Below are positions 6,301-14,193 of a stretch of 29,621 nucleotides of DNA, piece by piece (position 1 is the first letter of the stretch; every line of letters starts with the position of its first letter). The DNA comes from CAG-841 sp963656825. Lineage in GTDB: Bacteria > Bacillota > Clostridia > Oscillospirales > CAG-272. A program made the position numbers and the translations under genes. The notes under the pieces are model-generated. The model saw only the letters and a program-made list of their open reading frames with translations. It had not been told where the DNA came from and did no database searches. The DNA is taken from assembly GCA_963656825.1 (NCBI GenBank), contig CAVKJG010000024.1:1-29621 (forward strand), in the 5' to 3' direction.

Positions 6301-7817
6301 AACTCAATAAACGCCTTTACGGCGTCGCTCTGCGACGGAGCGTCGGCGACCATTTCGTCGGTAATTCCCGTAAGCTCGGTTATCTCCTCCGGAATATGCC
6401 CGCCCGGATCTGCAAAGGTTGAAAAAACCTTAAGCACCTCTCCCTTGCAGACAAGCACCGCGCCTATTTCCGTTATTTTGCACGTCATGGCGGAAAGTCC
6501 CGTCGTTTCTATATCGAAAACCACAAACTCGTCCTCAAAGCTTGTGTCGTCCTCGCCGAAAATGGCTTTTGCCGCGTCATCGACAAGATATCCTTCCATT
6601 CCGTATATGACCTTCATTCCGAGCTTCTCGGACATTTTCATAGCTTCGGGAAAGCCCTGTACCGTTCCGTGATCGGTAATTGCAACGGCGGCGTGTCCCC
6701 ATCTGTGAGCCGTGGCAACCGCCTGAGAAGGCGTCATTGTTGCGTCCATCGTCGACATATTCGTATGAAGATGAAGCTCAACGCGCTTTTTGCCGTCGTA
6801 TTTGTCCGCCCTGAGAACGCGCTTTACTTTCATCGCCGCAGACGGATAAAACGTAAGCTCGCGATCTCTGTCGTAGTCGTCGTATTTAAGCTCGCCCTCC
6901 ATAACAAGACTTGTTCCGTTTGAAAGCGAGGCGTAATCCGCAGCCTTTTTCCCGATACATTTTACCGTTACCGAGCCTTCAAAATCCGTAAGAGAAAACG
7001 TTATCGTTTTATTTCCCCTGCGCGTTTCGTTTACCGTAAGGCAAGCCACCTCGCCCACAAGCGTGACGTTTTTTTCGGGCTCAGTGCACGAGCCTATCGG
7101 CTTGAATTCATCAGGCTCGAATTTATCGCCAGAAACAGCCGCAGGCTCGCTTATATCGAAAACGGCAAACCCCGCGTGAACATTTCCGTCGCTGTCGGTT
7201 TCAATCTCTCTGAACGTTCCGGACGCCGTGGCGGATTTCTTTTCCGTTTCGGCTTTTTTTGCCGTTTCCTCGTAATATCTCGAAAGCTTTGTGTTTATAT
7301 CGTCGCTCAGTTGCTTTTCATATTGAGCGTCCTGCTCTGCAGATGCTCTTATTTCGACTTCGATATTTATTCCGAATTCGTCGGAAACGATTGCGGCTAT
7401 GCTTTTTTCCGTTCCCGTTTCTTCCATAAGGGCAAGACCGCCGTCCCCGTAAAGCGTTTCTATTATGAGCTTTCCGTTTTCATAGCTTGTCCTGCTTCTG
7501 CGAAGAAAAAGATCGGTTATAAGCTTTCTTCTGCACGCTTCCGTCATTATCTGCGGTATGTACGAGCCGTCAAAAAGCTCGGGCGCGTATTTTGGCGATA
7601 TCGTGACGGATTTAAGCTCATAGGCACGTTTTATCGCCGCTTCAAGCTGATACAGCACTTCTTTTTTCGGAACGATATAAGGAAAACGCACATCTACCCA
7701 AACCAGCTTGTTTTCAAGGCTTATGCGCGTCGATATTACAACTCCGTCCGTCATTACCTTGCGGAAACGCTCGTCCGGATTGTATTTGTTGAATCGCTCC
7801 AAAAGTGTTTTTTCCAC
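3342..7817 (-). CDS. polC: DNA polymerase III PolC, Gram-positive type
   Basis: This 1491-residue replicative polymerase has the full PolC order: N-terminal domain (1 to about 240), OB fold (about 250-330), PHP domain (VELHLHTNMS, about 346 onward, TDHGT), inserted DEDDh proofreading exonuclease (FVVFDIETTGL at about 431, then AHNANFDM and HHRACDDAE), and the polymerase core. The core has a zinc-binding CPKC...CPVC pair, GSRGSVGSSF, and the catalytic PDIDLNFSG. It copies the chromosome together with the clamp and clamp loader. The start is GTG at 7817 with GGAAGG 8 bases upstream; this site lies inside the end of ispG. It is about 45 residues longer than I expect at the C-terminus, giving two clamp-like motifs: NQITF at 1442 and SQLTFF at the extreme end. 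It is the last gene of the pyrH operon, and no strong terminator follows. Confidence 0.98.
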   Translation of the reverse strand: MEKTLLERFNKYNPDERFRKVMTDGVVISTRISLENKLVWVDVRFPYIVPKKEVLYQLEAAIKRAYELKSVTISPKYAPELFDGSYIPQIMTEACRRKLITDLFLRRSRTSYENGKLIIETLYGDGGLALMEETGTEKSIAAIVSDEFGINIEVEIRASAEQDAQYEKQLSDDINTKLSRYYEETAKKAETEKKSATASGTFREIETDSDGNVHAGFAVFDISEPAAVSGDKFEPDEFKPIGSCTEPEKNVTLVGEVACLTVNETRRGNKTITFSLTDFEGSVTVKCIGKKAADYASLSNGTSLVMEGELKYDDYDRDRELTFYPSAAMKVKRVLRADKYDGKKRVELHLHTNMSTMDATMTPSQAVATAHRWGHAAVAITDHGTVQGFPEAMKMSEKLGMKVIYGMEGYLVDDAAKAIFGEDDTSFEDEFVVFDIETTGLSAMTCKITEIGAVLVCKGEVLKVFSTFADPGGHIPEEITELTGITDEMVADAPSQSDAVKAFIEFVGERTVVAHNANFDMGFIRRAAENAGIPFNPPYLDTLSMSRFLNPELKNHKLDTLVDFYGLGDFNHHRACDDAEVTAKIFGKMAEKLAGESIYTVKQMSEAMAERTDPHKLRPYHIILLVKNPAGLKNLYRIVSNGYLKYYYRHPRIPKTELADLREGIIIGSACIEGELASAVLDGKTWDELLSIAEFYDYLEIQPICNNEFLISSKGMTREALTEINKTIVKIGDTLGKPVVATCDAHYLEDYDGISRNVLLRGIGMKDGDRDSHLFFRTTDEMLEEFSYLGEEKAKEVVIENTNRIAELIGTDIRPFPNGTYTPKMEGAEEELVDICYTTAKNLYGDPLPDIVEKRLKKELDSIISHGFAVLYMIARKLVKYSESQGYLVGSRGSVGSSFVASMAGISEVNPLPPHYVCPKCKHSDFSNEEGAGSGFDLPPKNCPVCGAKYNSDGHDIPFETFLGFFGDKSPDIDLNFSGEVQGKVHKYTEELFGKENVFRAGTIGTLAEKTAYGFVAGYFDDKGIKINKAEINRIVSKCVGVKRTTGQHPGGIVVVPKEYEIYDFCPVQHPADDASSDIITTHFTFNDMHDLLLKLDELGHDIPTKYKYIEMFTNTSVLDVPVGDPEVYRLFNSTEPLGIKPEDILGIQVGTLGIPENGTDFVIPVLVEAKPKTFADLLQIMGLTHGTDVWSGNAQVLIKNGTCELKSVVGTRDSIMLRLIQYGLDNKDAFDIMEKVRKNKKGEPLPDWMIDRMHEHNVDEWYIESLKKIKYMFPKAHAAAYVLSAIRIAWYKVHMPLEFYCAYFSAAPDGFDGELAVKSKKTIEAVLRDLREKGNEQSQKEAATYSAMQLALEFVARGYKFLPVDLYKSDARLFLPENGAIRLPFSSLSGVGVAAAQNIVDARADGEFLSVEELKQRASVSKSVVETLEKNGVLKNLSETNQITFGFGDEDAYSPAEKSVDGEKPKSEAPKKAAPQQEEPQETASQLTFF

Positions 7818-7821
7818 AGCT

Positions 7822-8910
7822 TTATCCTTCCGTTATCAGCCGCTTTACTTCTTTTACAAGCGTGCCGATTATTTCGTTTTCATCTATTTTGCCGATCACT
7901 TTTCCGTGTGAGATAAGCATAGCGCAGCCTTTTCCGCCAGCGATGCCTATATCGGCTTCGGCAGCTTCTCCCGGACCGTTTACGACACAGCCCATGACCG
8001 CCACCTTTATATGCTTTTTCCCAGGATTGATATTTTCAAGCTCTTTTTTCAGCGCTCTGCATATAGAAATAAGCTCCATCTGCGTTCTTCCGCACGTCGG
8101 ACAGGACACCACCTCTATATACCCCTCGGATTTGACTCCGAGCGCACGAAGTATTTTCTTTGCGGCGTAGACCTCTTTTACGGGATCGTCCGTAAGCGAT
8201 ACTCTGACGGTATCTCCTATTCCGCGCGAAATAAGCGCGCCTATTCCAGCCGCGGATTTGATAAGCGCGTCGTCTCCCTCTCCGGCTTCGGTAACGCCTA
8301 TGTGCAGCGGATAATCGCACCTTTGCGAAACAAGCTCAGCCGCGCGCGCCATAACGAGCGGCGAGCTTGATTTTATTGATATCACCGTATCGTAAAAATC
8401 GAATTTTTCAAGCAGCGAAGCATGATAAAGCGCGCTTTCCGCAAGCGCCTCCGCCGTCGGAGCGCCGTATTTTTCAAGTATGCTCTTTTCAAGCGAACCG
8501 CCGTTTATACCTATTCTTATCGGCACGCCGCGAGCCTTGCACACGTTTGCAACCGCGCGGACATTTTCGTCCGCACCGATGTTCCCCGGGTTTATCCTTA
8601 TCTTATCCGCACCGGCAGAAGCCGCCGCAAGCGCCGCCCGATAATCAAAATGAATATCCGCCACAAGCGGTGCTTTTATTCCGGCGCATTTCATCTCGTA
8701 TATCGTTTTCGCATGCTCCGCCGTCGGAACGGTAAGACGGATTATATCGCATCCGGCGTCTTCAAGCCTGCGCGCCTGCTCCGTGCAGGCTTTTATGTTT
8801 GCCGTATCGGTATTGAGCATCGACTGCACGGATATCGGGTGTCCAGAGCCTATGAAGACCCCGCCGACCTTTACCGTCCTTGTTTTTCTTCTTATGTTTT
8901 CGTAGTCCAT
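7822..8910 (-). CDS. ispG: 4-hydroxy-3-methylbut-2-enyl diphosphate synthase IspG
   Basis: IspG converts the cyclic diphosphate MEcPP to HMBPP in the MEP pathway for isoprenoids, using a [4Fe-4S] cluster. The 362-residue protein shows the expected TIM-barrel half and the iron-sulfur half, with ligands C270 and C273 (SCPTCGRT) and C308 (MGCVVNGPGE), plus the glutamate after it. The start is ATG at 8910 (MDYENIRRKT), preceded by AGGAAG. A longer frame exists but would overlap rseP. The start is one base after the rseP stop, so coupling is likely. The stop at 7822 is only 4 bases before polC. Dxr is encoded two genes upstream, so two MEP enzymes share the operon. Confidence 0.97.
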   Translation of the reverse strand: MDYENIRRKTRTVKVGGVFIGSGHPISVQSMLNTDTANIKACTEQARRLEDAGCDIIRLTVPTAEHAKTIYEMKCAGIKAPLVADIHFDYRAALAAASAGADKIRINPGNIGADENVRAVANVCKARGVPIRIGINGGSLEKSILEKYGAPTAEALAESALYHASLLEKFDFYDTVISIKSSSPLVMARAAELVSQRCDYPLHIGVTEAGEGDDALIKSAAGIGALISRGIGDTVRVSLTDDPVKEVYAAKKILRALGVKSEGYIEVVSCPTCGRTQMELISICRALKKELENINPGKKHIKVAVMGCVVNGPGEAAEADIGIAGGKGCAMLISHGKVIGKIDENEIIGTLVKEVKRLITEG

Positions 8911-8911
8911 T

Positions 8912-9946
8912 TTACTTCCTGACCAAATAGAATATATCCTTGCAGGTGACCGCAAACATCAAAATCATGAGCAGAATTATGCCTATGAAATGCACAAGTC
9001 CTTCCGCTTTCGGATCTATCTTTTTCCCCGTGACAAGCTCAATAAGCATAAAGAATACCCTTCCGCCGTCAAGCGCGGGCAAAGGAAGAAGATTTACCAC
9101 TCCGAGATTCATTGCAAGCACGACGAAAAGATATGCAAGATAAGCGTAGTCCTTTGTCTGCGCGGCACTCGCAAGCACTTTTGTAACGCCCACGGGGCCT
9201 GACATTTCATTGAATCCGTACTTGCCCGTTATAAGATCATAAAGCGAATCGTATATCATTCTTATGGCAACGCCGGATTCGTAAAACGTGTGCTTTATCA
9301 CGTTTCCTATGCTTTTTCCCGACGCTTCGAGATAAAAATCTCTCTGACCGAATTTTATTCCGGACTGCGTATATGTCGCAAATCTTACGTTTTCAAGCGT
9401 CATTTTTTCGCCGTCGCGGATAATTTTTACGTCAACCTCTTCTCCGCCGTAGCGGCTTATGGCATACGAAAGGTCATATGCTATATGAACGCGCCGCGGA
9501 CCGACCGCAACAATCACGTCACCCTCTTTAAGACCGTAATCGCACGAAACCGCGCCCTCATCGGGAAAGCCGGCAACGGTGGTGGAATAAAGCTGAGTGC
9601 TTGACAGAACCATCACCGCCATAACAAGTACTCCGAGAAGAATATTTGAAAGCGAGCCTGCGGCTGTGATTATAATTCTCTGCCACACGGGCTTTCTGTT
9701 TATCGAGTTCGGATCTTCGGATTCCTCGTCCTCGCCCGCCATGCTGACAAAGCCTCCTATGGGGAGAATTCTCAGCGAATATGCTATTCCCGTTTTTTTG
9801 GATTTTACCGAGAACAGCTTCGGGCCCATACCTATCGAAAATTCATAAACCGTCACACCGAAAACGCGCGCGAAAATATAATGTCCCAGCTCGTGAATGA
9901 AAATAAGTATTCCGAAAAGCAAAATTGCAAAAAGTACGTAAAGCAT
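8912..9946 (-). CDS. rseP: Site-2 intramembrane metalloprotease RseP family
   Basis: This 344-residue M50 protease has HELGH at residues 18-22 in the first membrane helix (zinc ligands H18, H22 and catalytic E19), a PDZ domain in the middle (about 110-190) and NLLPLPALDGGRV near residue 290, which supplies the third zinc ligand. The C-terminal helices close the membrane domain. Relatives cut membrane-embedded anti-sigma factors and leftover signal peptides (RasP in Bacillus). The substrate here is unknown; no anti-sigma factor is encoded nearby. The start is ATG at 9946 with GGAG 7 bases upstream, 19 bases after dxr. The dxr-rseP pairing is widespread in Firmicutes. Confidence 0.95.
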   Translation of the reverse strand: MLYVLFAILLFGILIFIHELGHYIFARVFGVTVYEFSIGMGPKLFSVKSKKTGIAYSLRILPIGGFVSMAGEDEESEDPNSINRKPVWQRIIITAAGSLSNILLGVLVMAVMVLSSTQLYSTTVAGFPDEGAVSCDYGLKEGDVIVAVGPRRVHIAYDLSYAISRYGGEEVDVKIIRDGEKMTLENVRFATYTQSGIKFGQRDFYLEASGKSIGNVIKHTFYESGVAIRMIYDSLYDLITGKYGFNEMSGPVGVTKVLASAAQTKDYAYLAYLFVVLAMNLGVVNLLPLPALDGGRVFFMLIELVTGKKIDPKAEGLVHFIGIILLMILMFAVTCKDIFYLVRK

Positions 9947-9965
9947 CTGTTATCTCCGAATTCTT

Positions 9966-11120
9966 TTAGAGTTTGAGTATGTCCCTTGTGCGACGACGCG
10001 CTTCCCTGTCGGCGCTTATCACGGCGTCGAGCGACGATGCCGCAGCATTTTCAAAATGCTCCGTGACATATATAACGGCTTTGTATATGTCCGTAAATCC
10101 GATTTTTCCGTCAAGAAAAGCTCCGACCGCAACCTCGTTTGCCGCGTTCATCGCACACGGAATTATTCCGCCACGCCTGAGCGCTTCTCTTGCAAGCGCA
10201 AGAAGCGGAAACGCTTTTGTATCCGGCTCGGCAAACGTCAGCTTTCCGAGCCTTGCAAAATCAAGCGGAGCAGTTTCGGAGGGCTCGCAGTCGGGATAGT
10301 CTATCGCATATTGTATCGGCAGACGCATATCCGGATTTGAAAGCTGCGCCATGACCGTATTGTCCTTATATTCGACCATCGAATGAATTATGCTTTCCCT
10401 GTGAATAATAACGTCAATCTTTTCCTCCGGCATATCGAAAAGCCGCGCTGCTTCTATAACTTCAAGCCCTTTGTTCATAAGAGTGGCACAGTTTACGGTT
10501 ATTACCGCGCCCATTTTCCATGTCGGATGAGCCACCGCCTGCTCTTTTGTAACTTTTTCAAGCTCGGCAAGAGTTTTTCCGTAAAACGCTCCTCCCGAGC
10601 AGGTGATTATCAATCTGTTTACGGCGTCGGCGTTTCCGCCTATACAGCGGAATATCGCGCTGTGCTCGCTGTCCACCGGAATAATCTCTTTTCCGTATTT
10701 TTTCGCCTCCGCTTTTACAATATCTCCCGCCGCCACAAGCGATTCCTTGTTTGCAAGACCGAGCCTTTTGCAATATTTAAGTGCCGACAAGGTCGGAGAA
10801 AGCCCGTCAAATCCGCCGATGCCGTTTATGCAGACGTCGCTCTGCGCTTTCGAGAGCATCTCGTCTATGCAGTTTTCTCCGCAGAAAAGCTCCGTTCCGA
10901 GCTTTTTTGCCTCGTCCGACAGTTTTTGTGCGGTTCCGATATCCGAAACCGCACAATATTCGGGCTTTATTGTATTCAGCTGTTCTCTGCCGATTTCGTA
11001 ATTCGAGCCGAACGCGATCGCGTTTATTTTTATTTTACGATGACGCGCAACGTCTGCCGTCTGCCTGCCTATCGAGCCGGTAGAGCCGAGAACGGCTATC
11101 GTCTTTGAGCTTCCGGTCAT
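9966..11120 (-). CDS. dxr: 1-deoxy-D-xylulose 5-phosphate reductoisomerase Dxr (IspC)
   Basis: Dxr makes MEP from DXP with NADPH, the first committed step of the MEP pathway and the fosmidomycin target. The 384-residue product has the nucleotide-binding loop GSTGSIG (12-18), the LANKESLV segment, metal ligands D150 and E152 in VDSEHSAIF, and MNKGLEVIEA with E221. The SGGAF loop and SNPDMRLPIQYA are also present. Length is normal. The ATG at 11120 overlaps the cdsA stop by four bases (ATGA), which indicates translational coupling. ispG lies two genes downstream; dxs and the remaining MEP genes are not in the window. Confidence 0.97.
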   Translation of the reverse strand: MTGSSKTIAVLGSTGSIGRQTADVARHRKIKINAIAFGSNYEIGREQLNTIKPEYCAVSDIGTAQKLSDEAKKLGTELFCGENCIDEMLSKAQSDVCINGIGGFDGLSPTLSALKYCKRLGLANKESLVAAGDIVKAEAKKYGKEIIPVDSEHSAIFRCIGGNADAVNRLIITCSGGAFYGKTLAELEKVTKEQAVAHPTWKMGAVITVNCATLMNKGLEVIEAARLFDMPEEKIDVIIHRESIIHSMVEYKDNTVMAQLSNPDMRLPIQYAIDYPDCEPSETAPLDFARLGKLTFAEPDTKAFPLLALAREALRRGGIIPCAMNAANEVAVGAFLDGKIGFTDIYKAVIYVTEHFENAAASSLDAVISADREARRRTRDILKL

Positions 11121-11992
11121 GAGAATATGTTCACCCTTGCAAGCATTGAGAAAATGTAAATAACGGGCGCTATCGCTATTATCGAATCGAAACGGTCAAG
11201 CACGCCGCCGTGACCGGGGAATATCGTTCCGAAGTCCTTTATTCCCTGTTCGCGTTTGATATATGAAGCTATAAGATCGCCGAACTGATCAACAACGGCA
11301 ATTATAACGGCAAGCATCATAAGCGCCGCCCAGTTTACCTTTACGGCAAATGCAAGCGAAAGCACCGCTCCGTATATTGCATAGCCCAAAATACAGCCCA
11401 GAACTCCGCCTATCGCGCCTTCAACCGTTTTGTGAGGACTTACGCTCGGAATCAGCTTGTGCTTTCCCATCGCAACACCGACAAAATACGCTCCGGCATC
11501 GGTCGTCCACGCGCCTATGAAGATAAGCATATAAAGATAGTTGCCCATTATCGTGCGGACGTCGCCGTCTATATGAGAGGCGGTTGCGTATCTTGTAAGT
11601 ATTATGCACAAAAAGCCCATGACTATATATCCCGATACCGCGACAAGCTCCGCCGTCTGTGACATTCTCACGTTTCCGCTCGAAAGCATCGAAACCGAAA
11701 ACGTAACGAAAATATACAGAAAAGCCGTGGCAAACGCCGCTTTTATCATCCAGCTCTTGTCCGGCAGATAAAGCACAAACACCATTATAAGCACGGTAAA
11801 AATATAGGAAGGTATGCTTATAAGCCATTTTCTGCGGAGTCCTATGCAGCCGGCAAGCTCATAAACGCCTATAACCGCAAGTGCCGCAAGCAATAAAGTG
11901 AATATTATCTTTCCGGCAGCTGTTCCGGAAAAAACAAGCACGGGGATAAATATCGCAAGACAAACAGCTGCGGTAATAATTCTTTTCAACAT
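11117..11992 (-). CDS. cdsA: Phosphatidate cytidylyltransferase CdsA
   Basis: CdsA makes CDP-diacylglycerol, the precursor of membrane phospholipids, from phosphatidate and CTP. The 291-residue protein is almost entirely membrane helices and carries the complete family signature near the C-terminus (SYIKREQGIKDFG followed by FPGHGGVLDRFD). I chose ATG at 11992: GGAGG lies 8 bases upstream within the end of uppS. A TTG fifteen bases earlier is the only longer option and has no ribosome site. One base separates the uppS stop from this start, and the gene overlaps dxr by four bases at its end. Confidence 0.96.
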   Translation of the reverse strand: MLKRIITAAVCLAIFIPVLVFSGTAAGKIIFTLLLAALAVIGVYELAGCIGLRRKWLISIPSYIFTVLIMVFVLYLPDKSWMIKAAFATAFLYIFVTFSVSMLSSGNVRMSQTAELVAVSGYIVMGFLCIILTRYATASHIDGDVRTIMGNYLYMLIFIGAWTTDAGAYFVGVAMGKHKLIPSVSPHKTVEGAIGGVLGCILGYAIYGAVLSLAFAVKVNWAALMMLAVIIAVVDQFGDLIASYIKREQGIKDFGTIFPGHGGVLDRFDSIIAIAPVIYIFSMLARVNIFS

Positions 11993-11993
11993 A

Positions 11994-12677
11994 TCAAACG
12001 CCTCCAAATCTTCTTTTTCTTGTTCCGAATTCGGCTATCATACCGCCGAGCTCGGCGGTGGAAAAATCGGGCCAGAGCGTATCCGTAAAGAAAAGCTCCG
12101 AATATGACGATTGCCACAGCAAAAAGTTTGAAAGACGTTTTTCTCCGCCCGTTCTTACTATCATATCCGGCGGAGGACAAACCCCCGAATAGATTACTCC
12201 GGTTATATCCTCCTCGGTTATGCTCTGCTTTCCGCCCGATATAAGCGCGTTCACGGCGTCAACTATCTCGCCTCTTCCGCCGTAATTGAGCGCGATGCAA
12301 AGCGTTCTGTCATATTCCGCGGTCAGCGCTTCAAGCTCAATCAGCTTTTTTCTTTCGGCTTCGTCGAATACGGATTTGTTTCCTATAAAAACAATACGCA
12401 TTTTATCGCGTTTATATGTCTTTTTCGCTTCCGAAACAAAGCCTTTCATTATTTTCATAAGCGCATCGACTTCTTTTTTCGGTCGCTTCCAGTTCTCTGT
12501 GGAAAACGCATAGACCGTTACGTTCTTTATTCCGATATCGCCGCAGTAGCGCGCTATCTCACGAAATTTTTCCGCTCCTTTTGAATGACCGTATTCTCTT
12601 GGCATTCCTCTTTGCGTTGCCCATCTTCCGTTTCCGTCCATTATAAACGCAATATGACGTATATTACTTTCCGGCAT
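11994..12677 (-). CDS. uppS: Isoprenyl (undecaprenyl) diphosphate synthase UppS
   Basis: This cis-prenyltransferase adds isopentenyl units to make the C55 carrier lipid for peptidoglycan and wall glycans. The 227-residue protein has the opening HIAFIMDGNGRWA (catalytic D14), the FSTENWKRP segment and the end motif region RTGGEKRLSNFLLWQ, all diagnostic. It consumes the product of the MEP pathway, two of whose enzymes are in this operon. The start is ATG at 12677; the ribosome site is weak (GGGG about 14 bases upstream), so translation may be less efficient than its neighbours. A hairpin lies in the 70-base gap before it. The final codons contain the cdsA ribosome site. Confidence 0.97.
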   Translation of the reverse strand: MPESNIRHIAFIMDGNGRWATQRGMPREYGHSKGAEKFREIARYCGDIGIKNVTVYAFSTENWKRPKKEVDALMKIMKGFVSEAKKTYKRDKMRIVFIGNKSVFDEAERKKLIELEALTAEYDRTLCIALNYGGRGEIVDAVNALISGGKQSITEEDITGVIYSGVCPPPDMIVRTGGEKRLSNFLLWQSSYSELFFTDTLWPDFSTAELGGMIAEFGTRKRRFGGV

Positions 12678-12709
12678 TATTTTCAGCCCGTCCCCTTTTC
12701 AGTTTAATA

Positions 12710-12731
12710 GACCGCCCCCGTAGGAGCGGTC
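12710..12731 (-). other. Hairpin in the frr-uppS gap
   Basis: GACCGCCCC (12710-12718) pairs with GGAGCGGTC (12723-12731), with one internal mismatch, around a 4-base loop. The minus-strand bases that follow are TATTAAAC, not a T run, so this is not a standard terminator. It may mark an mRNA processing site or tune the levels of the downstream genes. Confidence 0.5.
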
Positions 12732-12747
12732 ATTAAAAAAGTCTTTA

Positions 12748-13302
12748 TCAGATCTCCATTATGTCTTTGTTTTTCTTTTCTACCGCTTCTTCGGCTTTTT
12801 TGATGTAATTGTCGGTAAGCGTCTGAATATCCTTTTCGGAAGCCTTCTGCTCGTCCTCCGTCATTTCGGAAGCCTTCTGCATTTTCTTTGCAAGCTCGTT
12901 TGCTTCTCTGCGGATATTTCTTATTGCCACCTTTGAATCCTCGCCGAGCTTTGCTACCTGCTTCTGAAGATCGCGTCTGCGCTCCTCGGTAAGCTGAGGG
13001 AAAGCAAGTCTTATGGATTTACCGTCGTTCTGCGGATTTATTCCGAGATCGCTTTCGTTTATCGCACGTTCAACCGCTTTGAGAAGATTTGATTCCCACG
13101 GAGTAATGAGAAGCGTGCGCGCATCGGTTACCTTGACCTCGCCTATCTGAGTTATCGGAGTGGGCACGCCCCAATAGTCAACCGTAATTCTGTTGAGCAC
13201 CGTAGGATTTGCTCTGCCTACTCTTATGGATTCAAAATCCGTGGAAAGCGCCGCAAGTGTTTTCTGCATTTTGGTTTCAAATTCTTTTGTGTCAAGCTTC
13301 AT
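12748..13302 (-). CDS. frr: Ribosome recycling factor
   Basis: Frr, with EF-G, splits the post-termination ribosome so that it can start again. The 184-residue protein has normal length and the family landmarks: ESIRVGRANPTVLNRI near residue 24, WGVPTPITQIG, and the long basic helix EERRRDLQKQVAKLGEDSKVAIRNIRR. The ATG at 13302 overlaps the end of pyrH by four bases, with GGAGGA 8 bases upstream. pyrH-frr-uppS-cdsA is a nearly universal order. A 70-base gap with a hairpin follows. Confidence 0.98.
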   Translation of the reverse strand: MKLDTKEFETKMQKTLAALSTDFESIRVGRANPTVLNRITVDYWGVPTPITQIGEVKVTDARTLLITPWESNLLKAVERAINESDLGINPQNDGKSIRLAFPQLTEERRRDLQKQVAKLGEDSKVAIRNIRREANELAKKMQKASEMTEDEQKASEKDIQTLTDNYIKKAEEAVEKKNKDIMEI

Positions 13303-14018
13303 TTTTCTGTTCCTCCAACAATTGTTCCTATTTTTTCGCCCATAACGGCTCTGTAAATGTTTTCCGGATCGTCAAGTCCGAAAAGAAGAATCGGTATTTT
13401 GTTTTCCATTGAAAAAGATGTTGCCGTAAAGTCCAGCACGGAAAGTCCGCGACTGAGAATATCGATATAATCGATGCTCCCGAGTTTTTTTGCGCTCGGA
13501 TCTTTTTTCGGGTCCGCGGTATAAACGCCGTCCACATTTTTTGCAAGAAGCACTATGTCGGCTCCGATCTCCGCGGCTCTGAGAACGGCGGCAGTATCGG
13601 TTGAAAAGAACGGCGAGCCTATTCCGCAGCCGAATATAACAACTCTGCCCTTGCTTAAATGCGAGATCGCCTTGTTTCTTATATACGGCTCGGCAAACTG
13701 CTTCATTTCGACAGCAGTCATAACGCGCGTTTCAACCCCGAGCTGTTCAAAAACGTCCTGAAGCGCAAGACAGTTTATCGCCGTTGCCAGCATTCCCATC
13801 TGATCGGCACGCGTTCTGTCCATATCGGTGCCCTGTCTTCCGCGCCATATGTTTCCGGCTCCGACAACTATACTCACTTGCGTTCCAGCATCTACGCAGC
13901 GTTTTATTACGCCGCAGACTTTTTTCAGGTAGTCAAAATTCAGGATGCCGTCCCCTCCGGCGGCGAGCGCCTCGCCGGAAAGCTTGACAAGCACCCTCTT
14001 GTAAGCAGGTTTTTCCAT
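13299..14018 (-). CDS. pyrH: UMP kinase PyrH
   Basis: PyrH phosphorylates UMP to UDP and is a hexamer of the amino-acid kinase fold. The 239-residue protein starts with KRVLVKLSGEALA and contains VVGAGNIWRG, DRTRADQMGMLAT and VDGVYTADPKKDP, all standard for the family. The start is ATG at 14018 with a GGGG ribosome site about 9 bases upstream. It is the first gene of the long operon ending in polC. In many bacteria rpsB-tsf lies just before pyrH; here a HAD phosphatase gene and a hairpin lie there, and pyrH appears to have its own promoter. Confidence 0.98.
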   Translation of the reverse strand: MEKPAYKRVLVKLSGEALAAGGDGILNFDYLKKVCGVIKRCVDAGTQVSIVVGAGNIWRGRQGTDMDRTRADQMGMLATAINCLALQDVFEQLGVETRVMTAVEMKQFAEPYIRNKAISHLSKGRVVIFGCGIGSPFFSTDTAAVLRAAEIGADIVLLAKNVDGVYTADPKKDPSAKKLGSIDYIDILSRGLSVLDFTATSFSMENKIPILLFGLDDPENIYRAVMGEKIGTIVGGTEK

Positions 14019-14084
14019 GTTAAATACCCCGATATCTTCAAAATTTACGGCATGAGCCGTCGTGCATAAAATGCTCCGTATATT

Positions 14085-14113
14085 ATATTAGCTTAAAAAT
14101 TTATATTTGTAAA
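14085..14113 (-). promoter_or_regulatory. Probable promoter of the pyrH-polC operon
   Basis: On the minus strand TTTACA (14108-14113) lies 17 bases from TAATAT (14085-14090). A TATAAT alternative overlaps it with a spacer of 20. The hexamers are imperfect, but the region is very A/T-rich and is the only intergenic space upstream of pyrH. The leader of about 60 bases contains a short ACGGC/GCCGT hairpin. Confidence 0.6.
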
Positions 14114-14151
14114 TATGTTTTTGAGAAAAATTTGCTCCGCAAAATATTATA

Positions 14152-14188
14152 GCCGACCGCAAACGCTTCAAAACAGCGCGCGATCGGC
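14152..14188 (-). terminator. Hairpin terminator after the HAD phosphatase gene
   Basis: GCCGACCGC (14152-14160) pairs with GCGATCGGC (14180-14188), with one wobble or mismatched pair. On the minus strand it is followed by TATAATATTTT. On the plus strand the T run is better, so it may act in both directions. It separates the phosphatase gene from the pyrH promoter. Confidence 0.65.
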
Positions 14189-14193
14189 ATTTT

